Below, piece by piece: positions 32,989 to 41,857 of a DNA stretch of 61,413 nt; the first letter of the stretch is position 1; the number at the start of each line of letters is the position of its first letter. Origin of the DNA: Thiotrichaceae bacterium (lineage in GTDB: Bacteria; Pseudomonadota; Gammaproteobacteria; Thiotrichales; Thiotrichaceae). The stretch spans positions 1 through 61,413 of the forward strand of contig JALSJU010000065.1 of assembly GCA_026989145.1 (NCBI GenBank), read 5' to 3'. Position numbers and translations under genes: made by a program. The notes beneath the pieces were generated by a model, which was given only the letters and a program-made list of their open reading frames with translations, was not told the origin of the DNA and searched no databases.

Positions 32989-33645
32989 ATGAATTTATTA
33001 ATCAAACCGACAGTAATGCTCGGTGCCATTGGCATTTATACACTTTTCGCAACAACCTCAGTACATGCTGACCTACCAAAAGCATTTGATTATTCAAAAG
33101 CATCCGCAACTTATGTCGATAACACAAGCAGAAAACGATCATCAGGGAATAAAAGAAGTGGTAGTTTTTTTGACTTTGGCAATGTAGCCAACCCTTACTA
33201 CTTTAGCGGTGCAATCGGCCCCTCGCAAGGTTCTGGGTACTGCTCTGGAGAAACAGACAAATGTGAAAATGAAGATACTGCTTGGAAGTTATTAGCAGGA
33301 TTTAAAGTAACTGACAAACTAGCAGCCGAAATGGCATACGCTAGTTTAGGCGACATGTATAAAACTGATAATAACTCTGACAGCTCCGCATTCACCATTA
33401 CAGCAGTCGGTGCGCTACCACTTACCGAGCAATTTGACATTTTCGCAGAAGGTGGCTTATCACGCTGGAACAGTGATAACGAAAAAGGTTTCGGCGTTAC
33501 TTATGGTGTAGGTGCAAAAATGCATATTAATGCATCCACGAGTATTCGAGCAGAATGGCAACGCTTTCCAAACATTGAAGTCTCTGCTGATGAAAAAACA
33601 GATATTAATATGTTAAGTGTTGGTGTTGAAATTTCTACCTACTAA
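32989..33645 (+). CDS. Outer-membrane beta-barrel protein
   Basis: The start is placed at ATG 32989 (MNLLIKPTVMLGAIG), giving a clean signal peptide ending SVHA; a TTG four codons upstream is less likely. The mature protein is a short barrel of the Opa/OmpA-like type: FYF-type aromatic strands (NVANPYYFSGAIGPSQGSG), GFKVTDKLAAEMAYASLGD, FAEGGLSRWN and a C-terminal strand ending VGVEISTY. Two cysteines (GYCSGETDKCEN) probably form an extracellular disulfide loop. Function is not predictable. A strong terminator follows. Confidence 0.8.
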   Translation: MNLLIKPTVMLGAIGIYTLFATTSVHADLPKAFDYSKASATYVDNTSRKRSSGNKRSGSFFDFGNVANPYYFSGAIGPSQGSGYCSGETDKCENEDTAWKLLAGFKVTDKLAAEMAYASLGDMYKTDNNSDSSAFTITAVGALPLTEQFDIFAEGGLSRWNSDNEKGFGVTYGVGAKMHINASTSIRAEWQRFPNIEVSADEKTDINMLSVGVEISTY

Positions 33646-33668
33646 GGAGGCGAAGACTCAATATTCAT

Positions 33669-33712
33669 TAGACACAAAAAAGGGTGCAAGTAGCACCCTT
33701 TTTTGTGTCTAA
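33669..33712. terminator. Bidirectional terminator
   Basis: AGACACAAAAAAGGGTGC pairs perfectly with GCACCCTTTTTTGTGTCT around AAGTA. The A and T runs within the stem make it work in both directions: for the barrel gene on the plus strand and for erpA on the minus strand. Confidence 0.9.
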
Positions 33713-33726
33713 TGATAACGAATTAT

Positions 33727-34083
33727 TTATTCAGGACTAAATGAAGATCCACAACCACAGGTTGTTTTTGCATTTGGGTTACGAATAACAAACTGAGCGC
33801 CCTCTAGGCCTTCAGTATAATCAATATCAGCCCCGACTAAATATTGAAAGCTCATTGGGTCTATCAACAACTTAACACCATTTTTATCAACTTCAGTATC
33901 GCCATCATTAATCACTTCATCAAAAGTAAACCCATACTGGAAGCCGGAACAACCACCACCAGATACAAAAACACGAAGTTTTAAATTATCATTATTCTCT
34001 TCTACAATAAGAGATTTTACCTTGTCAGCTGCCGCATCTGTGAAATTTAATACGGGTGCTGCACTTGCTGTTTCAACTGTCAT
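33727..34083 (-). CDS. erpA: Iron-sulfur cluster insertion protein ErpA
   Basis: ErpA is an A-type carrier that delivers [4Fe-4S] clusters to apoproteins. The three conserved cysteines are present in [11 protein letters not shown] and in TCGCGSSFS near the C-terminus. The HesB/IscA fold sequence [18 protein letters not shown] opens the domain. The length of 118 residues is normal. It is a single gene, and the bidirectional terminator lies after its stop. Confidence 0.94.
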   Translation of the reverse strand: MTVETASAAPVLNFTDAAADKVKSLIVEENNDNLKLRVFVSGGGCSGFQYGFTFDEVINDGDTEVDKNGVKLLIDPMSFQYLVGADIDYTEGLEGAQFVIRNPNAKTTCGCGSSFSPE

Positions 34084-34223
34084 AATCTATACCTTAATCT
34101 TTGAGCTTTGAGAATAAGTGAATCATACTCTTAAACAACAATAAATACGATTAAACCATCAATTTAAGAGGTTTTAGCAGTGGTAAAGGAAAACCAACAA
34201 TGTGACAATTGCTAGTCTTCCAG

Positions 34224-36362
34224 TCAACCAGCCATACCACTAACAATACACCGTAACACCCCATATTCAAACTCACCATCAAACTCATCAAACAAAGGCT
34301 TTAATGCATTTTCTTGTTTACTATTAAGTTGCTCAGCCATGCCTTCGATAAGGGCAAAATCATCATCTTCAATATCTAGCACATCAGCTGCGGATAACAT
34401 CCCTGCTTCGATTACATCCGCTAAATGCCCGTACACTGTTCCTGTTGACAACTCTCGTTTTTCGGCAATTTCCTCAATACTCAATTTTTCGTTATATAAT
34501 GTGAGTGTTTCGTTAATCGTATCGGAAAAATTATTATTAAGTAATTCTGGCACAGGAAACTGCCGAATCACCTCCATAAATGCTTCACCGTAACGCTGCA
34601 GCTTCAGGTCACCGACGCCACTGATATAACGAAAAGTTTCATCCGTCGTGGGACGTTTGCGTGCCATTTCGACCAATGAGGCATCACCGAAAATTACAAA
34701 CGCGGGTACGCCTTGCTCATTAGCAAGCTCGGCTCGGCATTCGCGTAAGGCTTCAAACAGCTCTTCATCCATGCCACGTAGCTCTGATTTCGCTTTTGAT
34801 CCTTTACTACCAGAAGTTGATTTTTCAGGCTTACGTTGTTTACGTGCAATTAGGCTTTCTTCGCCCTTTAACAACGCACGGGATTTTTCAGTGAGCTCTA
34901 CACCGCCGTATTCAGAATTAGTATTAAGGTAACCTTGTGAGATCAGTTGTCGGTATAAACTGCTCCACTCATGATTTTTAAGGTTATCGCCAATCCCCCA
35001 AGTACTGACTTTATCGTGCCCAAACTGAACAATGCGGTCATCACTTTTACCCATTAACACTTTAATCAAATATGCCACACCAAAACGCTGTCCTGTGCGG
35101 TATACGGTGGATAATGCCTTTTGCGCATCAACGGTCGCATCCCATGTTTCAGGCGGATTTAAGCAGTTATCGCAGTTACCGCAAGGCTCGTTCATTGCCT
35201 CATCAAAATACGCTAAAATCGCCTGACGACGACACGTTGCCATCTCACATAAACCCAGCATAGCATCGAGTTTTTGATTGGTTAAACGTTTGTACTCTTC
35301 ACTGCCATTACCGTCATTCATCATCTGACGAAGGAAAATAACATCTTGCAAACCATAGCTCATCCACGCATCGGCCGAATCACCATCACGCCCTGCTCTT
35401 CCGGTTTCTTGATAATAGGCTTCGATATTTTTGGGTAAGCTTAAATGCGCCACAAAGCGTACATTGGGTTTATCAATACCCATTCCAAAAGCAATGGTAG
35501 CAACGATGATAATGCCTTCTTCTCGCAAAAAACGTTGTTGATTTTTTGCACGTACGTCGGTGCCTAAACCAGCATGATACGGCAGTGCATTTAGCCCTTT
35601 ACTACTTAACCATTCAGCCGTTGTTTCTACTTTTTTACGCGATAAACAATAGACAATCCCTGCTTCGCCATTGTGTTTGCTGTTAATAAATTGTAATAAT
35701 TTATCTCGGGAGTTTTGCCCTTCTGTAATGGTATAAGTGATATTAGGACGATCAAAACTATTAACGTAAACGCCCGCATCACCAAGACGTAATTGTTGAA
35801 TAATTTCAGCGCGGGTTCTATTATCAGCGGTTGCGGTAAGTGCAATACGCGGCACATTAGGGAATTGCTCTGGCAAGGCAGAAAGGCGCTGATATTCTGG
35901 TCGAAAGTCATGCCCCCACTGGGACACACAATGCGCCTCATCAATGGCAAACAGCGAAATTTTACATTGCTTTAACAAGCCTAAAGTCTGCGGGCTAAGA
36001 ATACGTTCTGGCGCGACATAAAGCATTTGTAACTCGCCATTTAACAACGCCTGTTCAACCTCATATTGCTCTGCACCTGTCATGGTTGAATTTAAAAATG
36101 CCGATTTAATCCCCAGCTGTTGCAAGGCATCCACCTGATCTTGCATTAACGCAATCAAGGGTGAAACAATCACACCAACCCCATCAAGCACTATCGCAGG
36201 GATTTGGTAGCATAGTGATTTACCGCCACCGGTAGGCATCAATACAAACGCATCACCACCTCCAAGCAACTGATCAATAATATCCTTTTGATTATGACGA
36301 AAGTCATCGTAACCAAACGTGGATTGTAAGATTTGTTTTGCTTGCTGACTGGCTGAAGGCAT
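34224..36362 (-). CDS. recQ: ATP-dependent DNA helicase RecQ
   Basis: RecQ is a 3'-5' superfamily-2 helicase in recombination and repair. Walker A (MPTGGGKS, residues 42-49), the DEAH box in [16 protein letters not shown] and the arginine-finger motif in [10 protein letters not shown] are intact. The zinc-binding Cys4 (CEMATCRRQ and CGNCDNC), winged-helix RQC and HRDC ([20 protein letters not shown]) domains follow. The protein is 712 residues, about 100 longer than E. coli RecQ, because of an extra C-terminal helix-turn-helix segment ([20 protein letters not shown]), seen in some gammaproteobacterial RecQs. Monocistronic. Confidence 0.95.
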   Translation of the reverse strand: MPSASQQAKQILQSTFGYDDFRHNQKDIIDQLLGGGDAFVLMPTGGGKSLCYQIPAIVLDGVGVIVSPLIALMQDQVDALQQLGIKSAFLNSTMTGAEQYEVEQALLNGELQMLYVAPERILSPQTLGLLKQCKISLFAIDEAHCVSQWGHDFRPEYQRLSALPEQFPNVPRIALTATADNRTRAEIIQQLRLGDAGVYVNSFDRPNITYTITEGQNSRDKLLQFINSKHNGEAGIVYCLSRKKVETTAEWLSSKGLNALPYHAGLGTDVRAKNQQRFLREEGIIIVATIAFGMGIDKPNVRFVAHLSLPKNIEAYYQETGRAGRDGDSADAWMSYGLQDVIFLRQMMNDGNGSEEYKRLTNQKLDAMLGLCEMATCRRQAILAYFDEAMNEPCGNCDNCLNPPETWDATVDAQKALSTVYRTGQRFGVAYLIKVLMGKSDDRIVQFGHDKVSTWGIGDNLKNHEWSSLYRQLISQGYLNTNSEYGGVELTEKSRALLKGEESLIARKQRKPEKSTSGSKGSKAKSELRGMDEELFEALRECRAELANEQGVPAFVIFGDASLVEMARKRPTTDETFRYISGVGDLKLQRYGEAFMEVIRQFPVPELLNNNFSDTINETLTLYNEKLSIEEIAEKRELSTGTVYGHLADVIEAGMLSAADVLDIEDDDFALIEGMAEQLNSKQENALKPLFDEFDGEFEYGVLRCIVSGMAG

Positions 36363-36447
36363 ATAAAAATAATGTGGTAGATAAACAAGTTAAAATTGTA
36401 TCATAGGCACTAGTCTGAAAAGTTATAAAAACAAATTCTCAACAACC

Positions 36448-36482
36448 AAAAAAGCCGAAGTACACGCTGTACTTCGGCTTTA
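36448..36482 (-). terminator. Terminator of the HiPIP transcript
   Basis: A 14-bp perfect stem (AAAGCCGAAGTACA and complement) closes a CGC loop, with a T-rich run on the minus strand. The nearest minus-strand gene upstream of it is the HiPIP gene, now 200 bases away because a family B MITE lies between. Confidence 0.8.
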
Positions 36483-36536
36483 GTTTAGATTATTTATTTG
36501 CAGATAAAGAATAACTAACCTAAATCACTAAATTAA

Positions 36537-36700
36537 GGAATCTCTGAACAACCTAGCTAAGCCCCGTAGGGCGAGCTCACAAGGCATCAATTCCATTGTT
36601 GTATTTTTTTTTGTGAAGGGAGCAACCATTCTCAAAAAATACGTCTAGGACTTGATGCCTTGTAAGCTCGCAGAATTCAACTAGGTTATTCAGAGGTTCC
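36537..36700. mobile_element. Family B MITE at the 3' end of the HiPIP gene
   Basis: The 164-bp unit is bounded by GGAATCTCTGAACAACCTAG and CTAGGTTATTCAGAGGTTCC, inverted repeats matching at 18 of 20 positions. It shares TTGTTGTATTT and AAATACGTCTAGGAC with the copy at 23741-23877. Read on the minus strand its end supplies GGA ACC TCT GAA TAA, the last four codons and the stop of the HiPIP gene. Confidence 0.85.
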
Positions 36701-37057
36701 TGAAGCTTTCTTAGCGTAAGCAGAACACCAAGCTTTATCATTCACCAATTTACCTGTAAATATAGTACATGTACCCGCACCATCTTTTGTTGCAGTAAAT
36801 AAAGCACAAGAACCACAACTTTGCCCTGCTTCATACTTAGCCTGCTTTGCTTTATCAACAGTTGTTGCGTCTAGCTTATAACCTAAACCCATAGCCATAG
36901 GATCAGCTTCAGTTAATACAGGAAGATCATCAGCAGCATAAACAGCATTAGGTGCAATGATTGAAGCTGCAACAACTGCCGTTAAACCAAAGATGCTATT
37001 TTTGAGCATGCTTCTACGCTTTAAATCAATTATGTTTTGTTCCATTTCGTTTTTCAT
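36686..37057 (-). CDS. High-potential iron-sulfur protein (HiPIP), Tat-exported
   Basis: HiPIPs are small periplasmic [4Fe-4S] electron carriers typical of sulfur-oxidising and phototrophic proteobacteria. A twin-arginine signal (KRRSMLKNSIFGLTAVVAAS) precedes the mature domain. The four cluster cysteines are in CGSCALF, GTCTIF and AWCSAY. The start is placed at the ATG of MKNEMEQ because AAGGA lies eight bases upstream; two upstream ATGs would give a hydrophobic extension. The final residues GTSE and the stop codon come from an inserted family B MITE; the natural end was probably near AYAKKA. Confidence 0.92.
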   Translation of the reverse strand: MKNEMEQNIIDLKRRSMLKNSIFGLTAVVAASIIAPNAVYAADDLPVLTEADPMAMGLGYKLDATTVDKAKQAKYEAGQSCGSCALFTATKDGAGTCTIFTGKLVNDKAWCSAYAKKASGTSE

Positions 37058-37177
37058 GAATAATTCCTTCATTAGTAAATTAAGCTGCAAGAATATTATT
37101 ACGAATAACAAAAAGCAGAACATTGACATCTATCAGTTTTATTTGAAAAACAGCCAAAAAGAATAAATTACAAGCAC

Positions 37178-37205
37178 AAAAAAGCCCCATCTTTAAATGA
37201 GGCTT
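37178..37205 (-). terminator. Terminator of the DsrC-like gene
   Basis: On the minus strand GCCTCAT pairs with ATGGGGC (one G-U) around a 6-nt loop, followed by TTTTTT. It lies 29 bases after the stop of the DsrC-family gene. Confidence 0.7.
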
Positions 37206-37233
37206 CTCTAAAACTAAGTATTTTTAGTGTTTG

Positions 37234-37572
37234 TTAGTAACCACCTTTACGCGTAGTTGCAGGTAGACCTGCTACCTTTAAACCTTGCTTGCTTGGTGCG
37301 CCAGGGAAAAGTGTGTATAGATCTTTCCCTTTAAGCTTCTCACCCCAAACACCTGACATATGTTTAGTGATAGCTCGCTCCATAGGTTGATTGCCTGCAT
37401 TATTAATATATTCATCACGTAAATATTCAATAACATCCATATGTCTGTCTGTAAGCTCAATGCCTTCACCTTCAGCCAAAACTTTACAAACATCTTCATT
37501 CCAATCATTTAAATTTTCTAAAAAACCTGCTTCAGTTGTTTCTATTGTTGTTCCGTTTACTTCAATTGCCAT
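37234..37572 (-). CDS. DsrC/TusE-family protein lacking the C-terminal cysteines
   Basis: The sequence is unmistakably DsrC-like: MAIEVNGTTIETTEAGFLEN, LNDWNEDVCKVLAEGEGIEL, HMDVIEYLRDEYINNAGNQP and the C-terminal LFPGAPSK...KVAGLPATTRKGGY. DsrC and TusE carry persulfide on one or two cysteines of the C-terminal arm; here that arm has none, ending RKGGY. Such cysteine-less homologues have been proposed to be regulatory (RspA-like) and not sulfur carriers. The only Cys (in NEDVCKVL) is in the body. The start is set at MAIEVNG; an upstream ATG adds 16 atypical residues. It is divergent from the small acidic gene at 37766. Confidence 0.88.
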   Translation of the reverse strand: MAIEVNGTTIETTEAGFLENLNDWNEDVCKVLAEGEGIELTDRHMDVIEYLRDEYINNAGNQPMERAITKHMSGVWGEKLKGKDLYTLFPGAPSKQGLKVAGLPATTRKGGY

Positions 37573-37690
37573 TTTAGCTACCTCATTTAATAGATGTCTT
37601 AAATAGCTTAAAGATGTCATAATATAAAAGAAAAGTCACGCGACCTATACTTAGTAAATAACCCTCTCTCAAGATTACATTCCTTTTGGG

Positions 37691-37721
37691 ATATACCTCT
37701 TATGATGGACTACAGGTATAT
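37691..37721. promoter_or_regulatory. Inverted repeat between divergent genes
   Basis: ATATACCT and AGGTATAT are perfect 8-bp arms separated by 15 bases, in the gap between the DsrC-like gene and the small acidic gene. Position and symmetry suggest a dimeric regulator site controlling one or both. No regulator gene is adjacent. Confidence 0.35.
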
Positions 37722-37765
37722 TTTGCGACATTAAAATTTATTAGATAAGCTACTGGAGAACTCAC

Positions 37766-37957
37766 ATGAGCAACAAATCAGAACTAATTCAAGAAATGCT
37801 TGATATGCAGGCTAAGTTTGTTAAATACGAGCAAAGTGGCGATTTTAATGCCGAAGATTACTATGTTGGTGAGTGGAAAGCGTACCGCGAACGTTACCAA
37901 GAACTAACAAACGAAGTACGTGAGCTAGCTTCTAAAGAAGTAGATTTCTGGAAGTAA
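37766..37957 (+). CDS. Small acidic protein, divergent from the DsrC-like gene
   Basis: The 63-residue protein (starting MSNKSELIQEMLDMQAKFVK, then YEQSGDFNAEDYY) is strongly charged and likely two helices joined near the Asp-Tyr-Tyr turn. It has a good ribosome site (CTGGAG) and its own terminator, so it is a real gene. I recall similar small proteins in sulfur-oxidising and methanotrophic gammaproteobacteria but know no function. Divergence from the DsrC paralogue and proximity to HiPIP suggest a shared pathway (inference). Confidence 0.75.
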   Translation: MSNKSELIQEMLDMQAKFVKYEQSGDFNAEDYYVGEWKAYRERYQELTNEVRELASKEVDFWK

Positions 37958-37976
37958 TTTCCAAACATCTTCGTTT

Positions 37977-38002
37977 AAAAGCCACTTTCGAGTGGCTTTT
38001 TT
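37977..38002 (+). terminator. Terminator of the small acidic gene
   Basis: AAAAGCCACT pairs with AGTGGCTTTT across a TTCG tetraloop, followed by more T residues, 20 bases after the stop codon. A diverged copy of this region recurs at about 38262 within a direct duplication. Confidence 0.88.
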
Positions 38003-38490
38003 CATATCTGAAAAAAAGCTAAAGATTAAAGATGCGTCCACGAAAGTCACTAAAAAACACGAAAATATTATTGCTATGAGCTTGTGTGCCAAAGAAGGCG
38101 TGAGTACCTAAACAATGCTTTGTCATTTCACTACCCACAGTCTTTATCTTTTTTTCGTGTACTTTCGTGCTTTTCGGGGATAACGCCTTTACAACACACA
38201 AAACACCGCCAGCACCTGATTTTATTTCTGTTATCCCAAGGTGATTTTAAACACAAGCTTGCACTTACGAGTGGCTTTCTTCATATCTGAAAAAACTAAA
38301 GATTAAAAATACGTCCACGAAAGTCACGAAAAAACACGAAAATATTATTACTGTGAGCTTGTGTGCTAAATAAAGCGAGAGTACAAACACAATACTCTCT
38401 CATTTCACTACCCACAGTCTTTATCTTTTTTTTCATGTACTTTCGTGCTTTTCGTGGACAACGCCTTTACAACTCACTCCAACGCCGCAC
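37984..38490. repeat. 278-bp direct duplication carrying two family C palindromes
   Basis: The stretch beginning near 37984 (GAGTGGCTTTTTTCATATCTG) recurs from about 38262 with a 278-base offset. Each unit holds a palindromic element: 38036-38181 and 38313-38459, with ends GTCCACGAAAGTCACGAAA and a near-complement TTTCGTGCTTTTCGTGGAC. The duplication includes the terminator region on one side and, on the other, a decayed copy of the last codons of the oxygenase gene at 38467 (TTTACAAC...). It accounts for the whole 508-base gap. Confidence 0.75.
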
Positions 38491-39138
38491 TAAATTCGAG
38501 TAAACATGACTAACATGTGCGGTTTCATTCGCATCAGCACGCTTATCAATTAAAATATTTCTGGCTTGTCCTAACTCATAAACCAACTCACGCTTTTGCG
38601 GATCTTTTATCATGCTCTGTGCCCAAGTCACGGCTACTAATCGCTCACCTTTAGTCACTTCTTTAACTTCGTGTAGCGTTGTCGCAGGGTATACAATCGC
38701 ATCACCAGCAGAGAGTTTTATTTGCTGTTCTCCCAATGCTGTCTTCACACAAAGTTCGCCACCCTCATAACCGTCATTTAAGAAGATTGTAGTAGCAATA
38801 TCCGAACGATAGCGGCTATGCATTGGCCCCATAACAGGGTCATCGACATGAAATCCATACGTCATACCCTGACTGTAGCGGGCATAGAAAGGCGTTGCAA
38901 CCTTCAAAGGAAGAGCAAAGTTTTGGTATTCCGTATTTTGTAACAATGCGCTCATCACCATTTGATTAAGCTGGTCATGCAGAGGACTTTGCTGTGAAAG
39001 CTCTTGATTATTTTTTACTTGTTTTGCTTCTTTTCCTGCAGATAATTTACCCTCTACAAATTCAGCATCATTAAGTAAGGTCTGTATAACCTTCAATTGA
39101 TTTTTATTTAGAATATTTTTAATAGTTAAGAGCATCAA
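38467..39138 (-). CDS. PKHD-type Fe(II)/2-oxoglutarate hydroxylase (YbiX/PiuC-like)
   Basis: The protein has the double-stranded beta-helix of the P4H superfamily: YSQGMTYGFHVDDPVMG with the HxD pair, IATTIFLNDGYEGGELCV, YPATTLHEVKEVTKGERL with the distal His and the 2-oxoglutarate Arg, then AVTWAQS. At 223 residues it matches YbiX/PiuC proteins, often iron-regulated and near siderophore receptors in other bacteria. No such receptor is here. Its stop codon lies at the edge of a family C palindrome. A stand-alone unit. Confidence 0.9.
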   Translation of the reverse strand: MMLLTIKNILNKNQLKVIQTLLNDAEFVEGKLSAGKEAKQVKNNQELSQQSPLHDQLNQMVMSALLQNTEYQNFALPLKVATPFYARYSQGMTYGFHVDDPVMGPMHSRYRSDIATTIFLNDGYEGGELCVKTALGEQQIKLSAGDAIVYPATTLHEVKEVTKGERLVAVTWAQSMIKDPQKRELVYELGQARNILIDKRADANETAHVSHVYSNLVRRWSEL

Positions 39139-39265
39139 ATTCCTGATAACGTAAGTTTCAATAAATGCATAAGTATACTCCGAAAATAATCATTTCAATA
39201 AGGTTACGCAAGCTTTTCCTGTTTTGGTATTACGGTGCTAGTAGCTACGAGGCACGACATTAAAG

Positions 39266-39395
39266 TTACACCTGAATCCATGACTTCAATACGGATAACA
39301 GGGCGTAATATATTGGTTTAGCACGGCATTTTATAAACCCTTGATGAATCAATAGCTTGCGTACTATGCCGTAGTGAAGTCACTGATTCAGGTTA
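39266..39395. repeat. Large imperfect palindrome at the 3' end of ald
   Basis: ACCTGAATC..TGACTTCA.TACGG at the left is repeated as its complement at the right (CCGTA.TGAAGTCA..GATTCAGGT), 22 of 25 positions, around about 75 bases. The right end coincides with the stop codon of ald. It looks like a MITE inserted at the stop, or a large transcript-end hairpin. I see no second copy in this window. Confidence 0.6.
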
Positions 39396-40505
39396 TAACA
39401 AGTCTAATGCTGGCGTATAGCTATACGCTAACTGATCTGCCACTTCTTTATAAGTAACATGCCCTTGCATTACATTTAAGCCGTTGCGCAAGTGCTCATC
39501 ATCCTGCAAAGCCTGTTTATAACCTTTATTCGCCAACATTAGCGCGTAGGGTAATGTCACATTATTTAAAGCGTAAGTGGATGTACGTGGTACTGCCCCT
39601 GGCATATTAGCAACACAATAGTGCACAACATCATCAAGAATAAAGGTAGGGTCTGCATGCGTCGTTGCAAGCGATGTTTCGAAACACCCACCTTGATCAA
39701 TCGCAACATCAACTAACACTGAGCCGGCCTGCATTTGATTAACCATCTCAGCTGTAACTAATTTTGGCGCCTCCGCCCCAGGAATTAACACTCCACCAAT
39801 CACTAGATCTGCCGATAACACGTGCTCATCTAAGCTATCTTTTGTTGAATAAACCGTATTGGTCGCATTCCCAAATTGTTGCCAATGTCGCTCTAATGCA
39901 TCAGAATTTCTATCAAGAACCCAAACATTCGCCCCCATGCCTACAGCAATATGTGCTGCATGGGTACCCACCTTACCTGCGCCAATAATAACAACTTTTG
40001 CTGGCTCAACACCTGGCACCCCACCTAAGAGCTTTCCCAAACCACCATTGGGTTGCTCTAAACAATGTGCACCTGCCTGTACGGCTAAGCGCCCTGCCAC
40101 TTTTGACATTGGCGCCAACAATGGCAACCCACCATTTGATGAAGTAACTGTTTCATAGGCGATACAAACAGCTCCACTTTCTACCAAACCTCTTGTTTGA
40201 TCTGGGTCTGGCGCAAGATGTAAGTAAGTAAATAGAATTTGATTTTCACGCAACATGGCGCATTCAATCGCTTGCGGCTCTTTTACTTTGATTATCATGT
40301 CAGCTTCAGTAAAGACTTCTTCCGCAGTAGCTATTATTTTTGCTCCCGCATTTTGATAATCCAGATTAGATGCACCTATACCACTCCCTGCATCTGCTTG
40401 CACCATAACAGAGTGACCATAGGCACACATTTCTCGAGCACTATTAGGGGTTAAGCCCACACGATACTCATGATTTTTTATTTCTTTGGGTACACCAATT
40501 TTCAT
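39393..40505 (-). CDS. ald: Alanine dehydrogenase
   Basis: Ald catalyses reversible oxidative deamination of L-alanine to pyruvate and ammonium with NAD. The protein begins MKIGVPKEIKNHEYRVGLTP, with the substrate and catalytic residues in IIKVKEPQ and FTYLHLAP, the NAD motif VIIGAGKVGTHAAHIAVGMG and the VDVAIDQGGCFETS loop. The length of 370 residues is standard. It is monocistronic with a 269-base upstream gap in which I identify no regulator site. Confidence 0.96.
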   Translation of the reverse strand: MKIGVPKEIKNHEYRVGLTPNSAREMCAYGHSVMVQADAGSGIGASNLDYQNAGAKIIATAEEVFTEADMIIKVKEPQAIECAMLRENQILFTYLHLAPDPDQTRGLVESGAVCIAYETVTSSNGGLPLLAPMSKVAGRLAVQAGAHCLEQPNGGLGKLLGGVPGVEPAKVVIIGAGKVGTHAAHIAVGMGANVWVLDRNSDALERHWQQFGNATNTVYSTKDSLDEHVLSADLVIGGVLIPGAEAPKLVTAEMVNQMQAGSVLVDVAIDQGGCFETSLATTHADPTFILDDVVHYCVANMPGAVPRTSTYALNNVTLPYALMLANKGYKQALQDDEHLRNGLNVMQGHVTYKEVADQLAYSYTPALDLL

Positions 40506-40774
40506 TTATTCACCTCAAACTTAACAAAATAAGAATATCAACATAACTCTGTAGCGAAAGATAAGGAGTAAATAACTTTCTAACGGAAGTGTAAAATATT
40601 GCAGCATGGTGAGCTATGCGCAGGATTTACAACGAATACAGTAAGTTTTATTAATACATTAAAAGCATTAGCCACTTAATCATAGGCAATATTTAGCCAA
40701 GTAGCCTTAGATTTTAATGGTTTTTTTAACACGAAATTTTTAGTACTCTTATAAAGAAACTAGGAACATAAATA

Positions 40775-41098
40775 ATGAAACTTAAAATCTTCGTCGATGA
40801 ACACGAGCAAGAAATCAACGTGCCGGATGAGATCCTCACCGATGCCAAAGATTATTTCGATATGATTGACAAAGATATGGATCAAGGTTATCAAATGAGT
40901 CGCTCATGGGTAGCAAACCCTGATCAGTTACAACGTTGTCAGATTGTTTCTGATCGAATTCTTACCGCTTTAGAAAATGGTAATAAAGAAACTGGAACAT
41001 TAATGGCAGCTTATATTTTATCGCGTGTCCCTAATGCCTACGCGATGCACCTAAATCTGGAAGGTGATATGACGCTGTATGATTTAGAAACGCGATAA
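40775..41098 (+). CDS. Unknown acidic protein
   Basis: The 107-residue cytoplasmic protein (MKLKIFVDEHEQEINVPDEI start; RVPNAYAMHLNLEGDMTLYD near the end) is acidic and appears to be a compact alpha/beta domain. No signal peptide, metal motif or known family is recognised. Good codon use and a full-length frame suggest it is real and conserved. It converges with the dioxygenase genes on the other strand. Confidence 0.65.
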   Translation: MKLKIFVDEHEQEINVPDEILTDAKDYFDMIDKDMDQGYQMSRSWVANPDQLQRCQIVSDRILTALENGNKETGTLMAAYILSRVPNAYAMHLNLEGDMTLYDLETR

Positions 41099-41168
41099 TT
41101 CCAAAACACTCTTCAGATATACTAAACATATCCAGCCTAGCTTTTTTAATATCAACTACTATTTACTT

Positions 41169-41834
41169 TTACGCCCACTCCAAATCCATCGGGAGAGAAT
41201 AATTACTGTACTCAATATGCACAACACGCCGATGCTTAGGGATCATGGATTTACTTGAGGAGTGTAAAATATGTGGTTTCATTAGCAACAAGTCCCCTGC
41301 TTTAGCTTCACATAATACGGGTTTTATATCTGTAACGGCTTTAGTAATTTCAATATGAGAAAGTATGCCTAACTGGTGAGACTCAGGGATAACTTTTAAG
41401 CAACCATTGTTTTTATCCGCATCATCAAGGTGCACACGGAATGTTACCATGCTATTTAACACCTCGACCGAGGGCTGAACATGATGCGTTTTTTCTTTTA
41501 CACTCCAAGCTCCCCAGCCTGTTACTTTTACTCTTTTATTCACCGCAATCGTTTTATCTTGGTGCCAGCTGACTAACCAATTTTTATCTGGCGTCTTATC
41601 AAAGTAAATCACCCGAACTACTTTAGCGGATGAACCTAGCATTAGTTCTGCTAAGGATAAAAATTTTGCTGAATGCGCTAACGCATCAATGGTTTTAAAT
41701 TTCTGGTTAGCCTTTCTAATACCGTAATTTGTATTATCTTTAATTCTATTTCCAACCTCACTTTTAATGGCTTCAATAATCTTATTCGAAACAAATTTTC
41801 TTTTTATTTCAAAACCATCACGATCAAAACTCAT
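41169..41834 (-). CDS. PhyH-family Fe(II)/2-oxoglutarate dioxygenase
   Basis: The protein has the phytanoyl-CoA dioxygenase fold: the HxD pair in LVSWHQDKTIAV, FRVHLDDADKNNGCLKVIPE, the distal His in MKPHILHSSSKS and the 2-oxoglutarate Arg in HRRVVHIEY. The 221-residue length is typical of bacterial PhyH enzymes. Substrate is unknown. It lies 23 bases after a second oxygenase gene, probably in one operon with the unknown gene at 42485. Confidence 0.88.
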   Translation of the reverse strand: MSFDRDGFEIKRKFVSNKIIEAIKSEVGNRIKDNTNYGIRKANQKFKTIDALAHSAKFLSLAELMLGSSAKVVRVIYFDKTPDKNWLVSWHQDKTIAVNKRVKVTGWGAWSVKEKTHHVQPSVEVLNSMVTFRVHLDDADKNNGCLKVIPESHQLGILSHIEITKAVTDIKPVLCEAKAGDLLLMKPHILHSSSKSMIPKHRRVVHIEYSNYSLPMDLEWA

Positions 41835-41857
41835 GTATTTTACTCTTTGATAGCCAT

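Noticed and set aside
37058-37129. Upstream hydrophobic extension of HiPIP (MSMFCFLLFV...)
   Set aside because: The ribosome site AAGGA serves the later ATG, and the twin-arginine signal needs no extra hydrophobic leader.
37984-38490. Repeats considered as a CRISPR array
   Set aside because: Only two long diverged copies 278 bases apart with internal palindromes; no short regularly spaced repeats and no cas genes anywhere in the window.
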